Notes under the pieces: model-generated
Seen by the model: only the letters and a program-made list of their open reading frames with translations
Database searches by the model: none
What the model was told of the DNA's origin: nothing
Shown here: positions 63,611-64,000 of the stretch, piece after piece
How positions within the stretch are numbered: position 1 is the stretch's first letter
Layout: each line of letters opens with the position of its first letter
Assembly (NCBI RefSeq): GCF_964031115.1
Contig: NZ_OZ035006.1
Span: forward strand, 372,001 to 436,000
Length of the DNA: 64,000 nucleotides
Source: Spiroplasma endosymbiont of Clivina fossor
Lineage (GTDB): Bacteria; Bacillota_I; Bacilli_A; Mycoplasmatales; Nriv7
Direction: 5' to 3'
Position numbers and translations under genes: made by a program

Positions 63611-64000
63611 TAATTTTGTCGAAAACTCTTGATAAAATAAAAAAAATCATCAACTTGATAATTTTAAAAGGCTTTTATGTAAAATTACTATTTTTACTTT
63701 AACTTTTTTATACATTAAAATATAATACCGCTGTTTGTTGGTTTGGAGTTAAACCCTTATGTTGGTATTTTCATTTTCAGAGATTTAAATAATTTTGAAT
63801 ATTAGTAAAACCTAAACCATGATAATGAATTAAGGCTTCTTTAAGACTAGATTGTAATTTACTGATTTTATTTAAGTTACGATAACTAGCTTCAGAATTA
63901 ATTGTTGTTTTAGTTACACATAAAGTAGAATTTGTTTGTTTTGCTACTAAAAAATATAATTTTTGCATATCAGAAGTAATAATTGAATTTTCGTTAATTA
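63611..64000 (-). mobile_element. IS1595-like A, 3' part (runs off window)
   Basis: 3' terminal repeat at 63611, transposase stop at 63708-63710, frame open to the window edge. One change from the copy at 60559 (INSEAS for INPEAS). Confidence 0.85.

Overview
The window is a very AT-rich Mollicutes chromosome, almost certainly a Spiroplasma. TGA must be read as tryptophan (code 4) for nearly every gene to stay open, the surface lipoproteins resemble spiralin, and plectrovirus (SpV1-type filamentous phage) genes are scattered through it. Species is not determined; the S. citri group is a guess.

Layout. 1-1465: IS1595-like copies and a phage-terminus module. 2602-4598: an in-frame fusion of the AsnRS N-terminal domain with a family 2 glycosyltransferase, then an RDD membrane protein and a broken UvrD/PcrA helicase. 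4945-10784: IS1595-, IS5- and IS256-type elements that break an alpha/beta hydrolase. 10817-12175: the intact asnS. 12244-17958: IS5 copies, including three in one IS3 element. 18122-21202 and 30097-33648: two copies of one module (lipoprotein with identical 336-bp repeats, a hairpin-rich non-coding block, small ORFs). 21197-29220: more IS elements, a tandem IS256 pair and a second plectrovirus adsorption-like gene. 29221-40500: plectrovirus remnants, a uvrC 3' fragment between inverted IS5 copies, and more IS1595. 40601-50356 is the only long stretch of ordinary chromosome: DEAD-box helicase, nfo, yqeH (interrupted), nadD-yqeK, two DUF1600-like membrane proteins, mtnN (frameshifted), a dual-specificity phosphatase and recD2. 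50459-56332 is a decaying plectrovirus prophage. 58189-59619 is gapN; the rest to 64000 is IS debris, including a duplicated block.

Five transposase lineages are present: IS5 (ISL2-like; 13 complete copies and 3 fragments), IS1595-like A (about 15 copies or fragments), IS1595-like B (one truncated copy plus one candidate MITE with the same ends), IS256, and IS3. They have broken or cut pcrA, uvrC, a hydrolase, two phage genes and each other. yqeH is instead split by a 304-bp element made only of plectrovirus-type ends, with inverted terminal repeats. Many one-base frameshifts lie in homopolymers (mtnN, phage genes, IS256), so some pseudogenes may be sequencing errors. I saw no rRNA, tRNA or CRISPR array.
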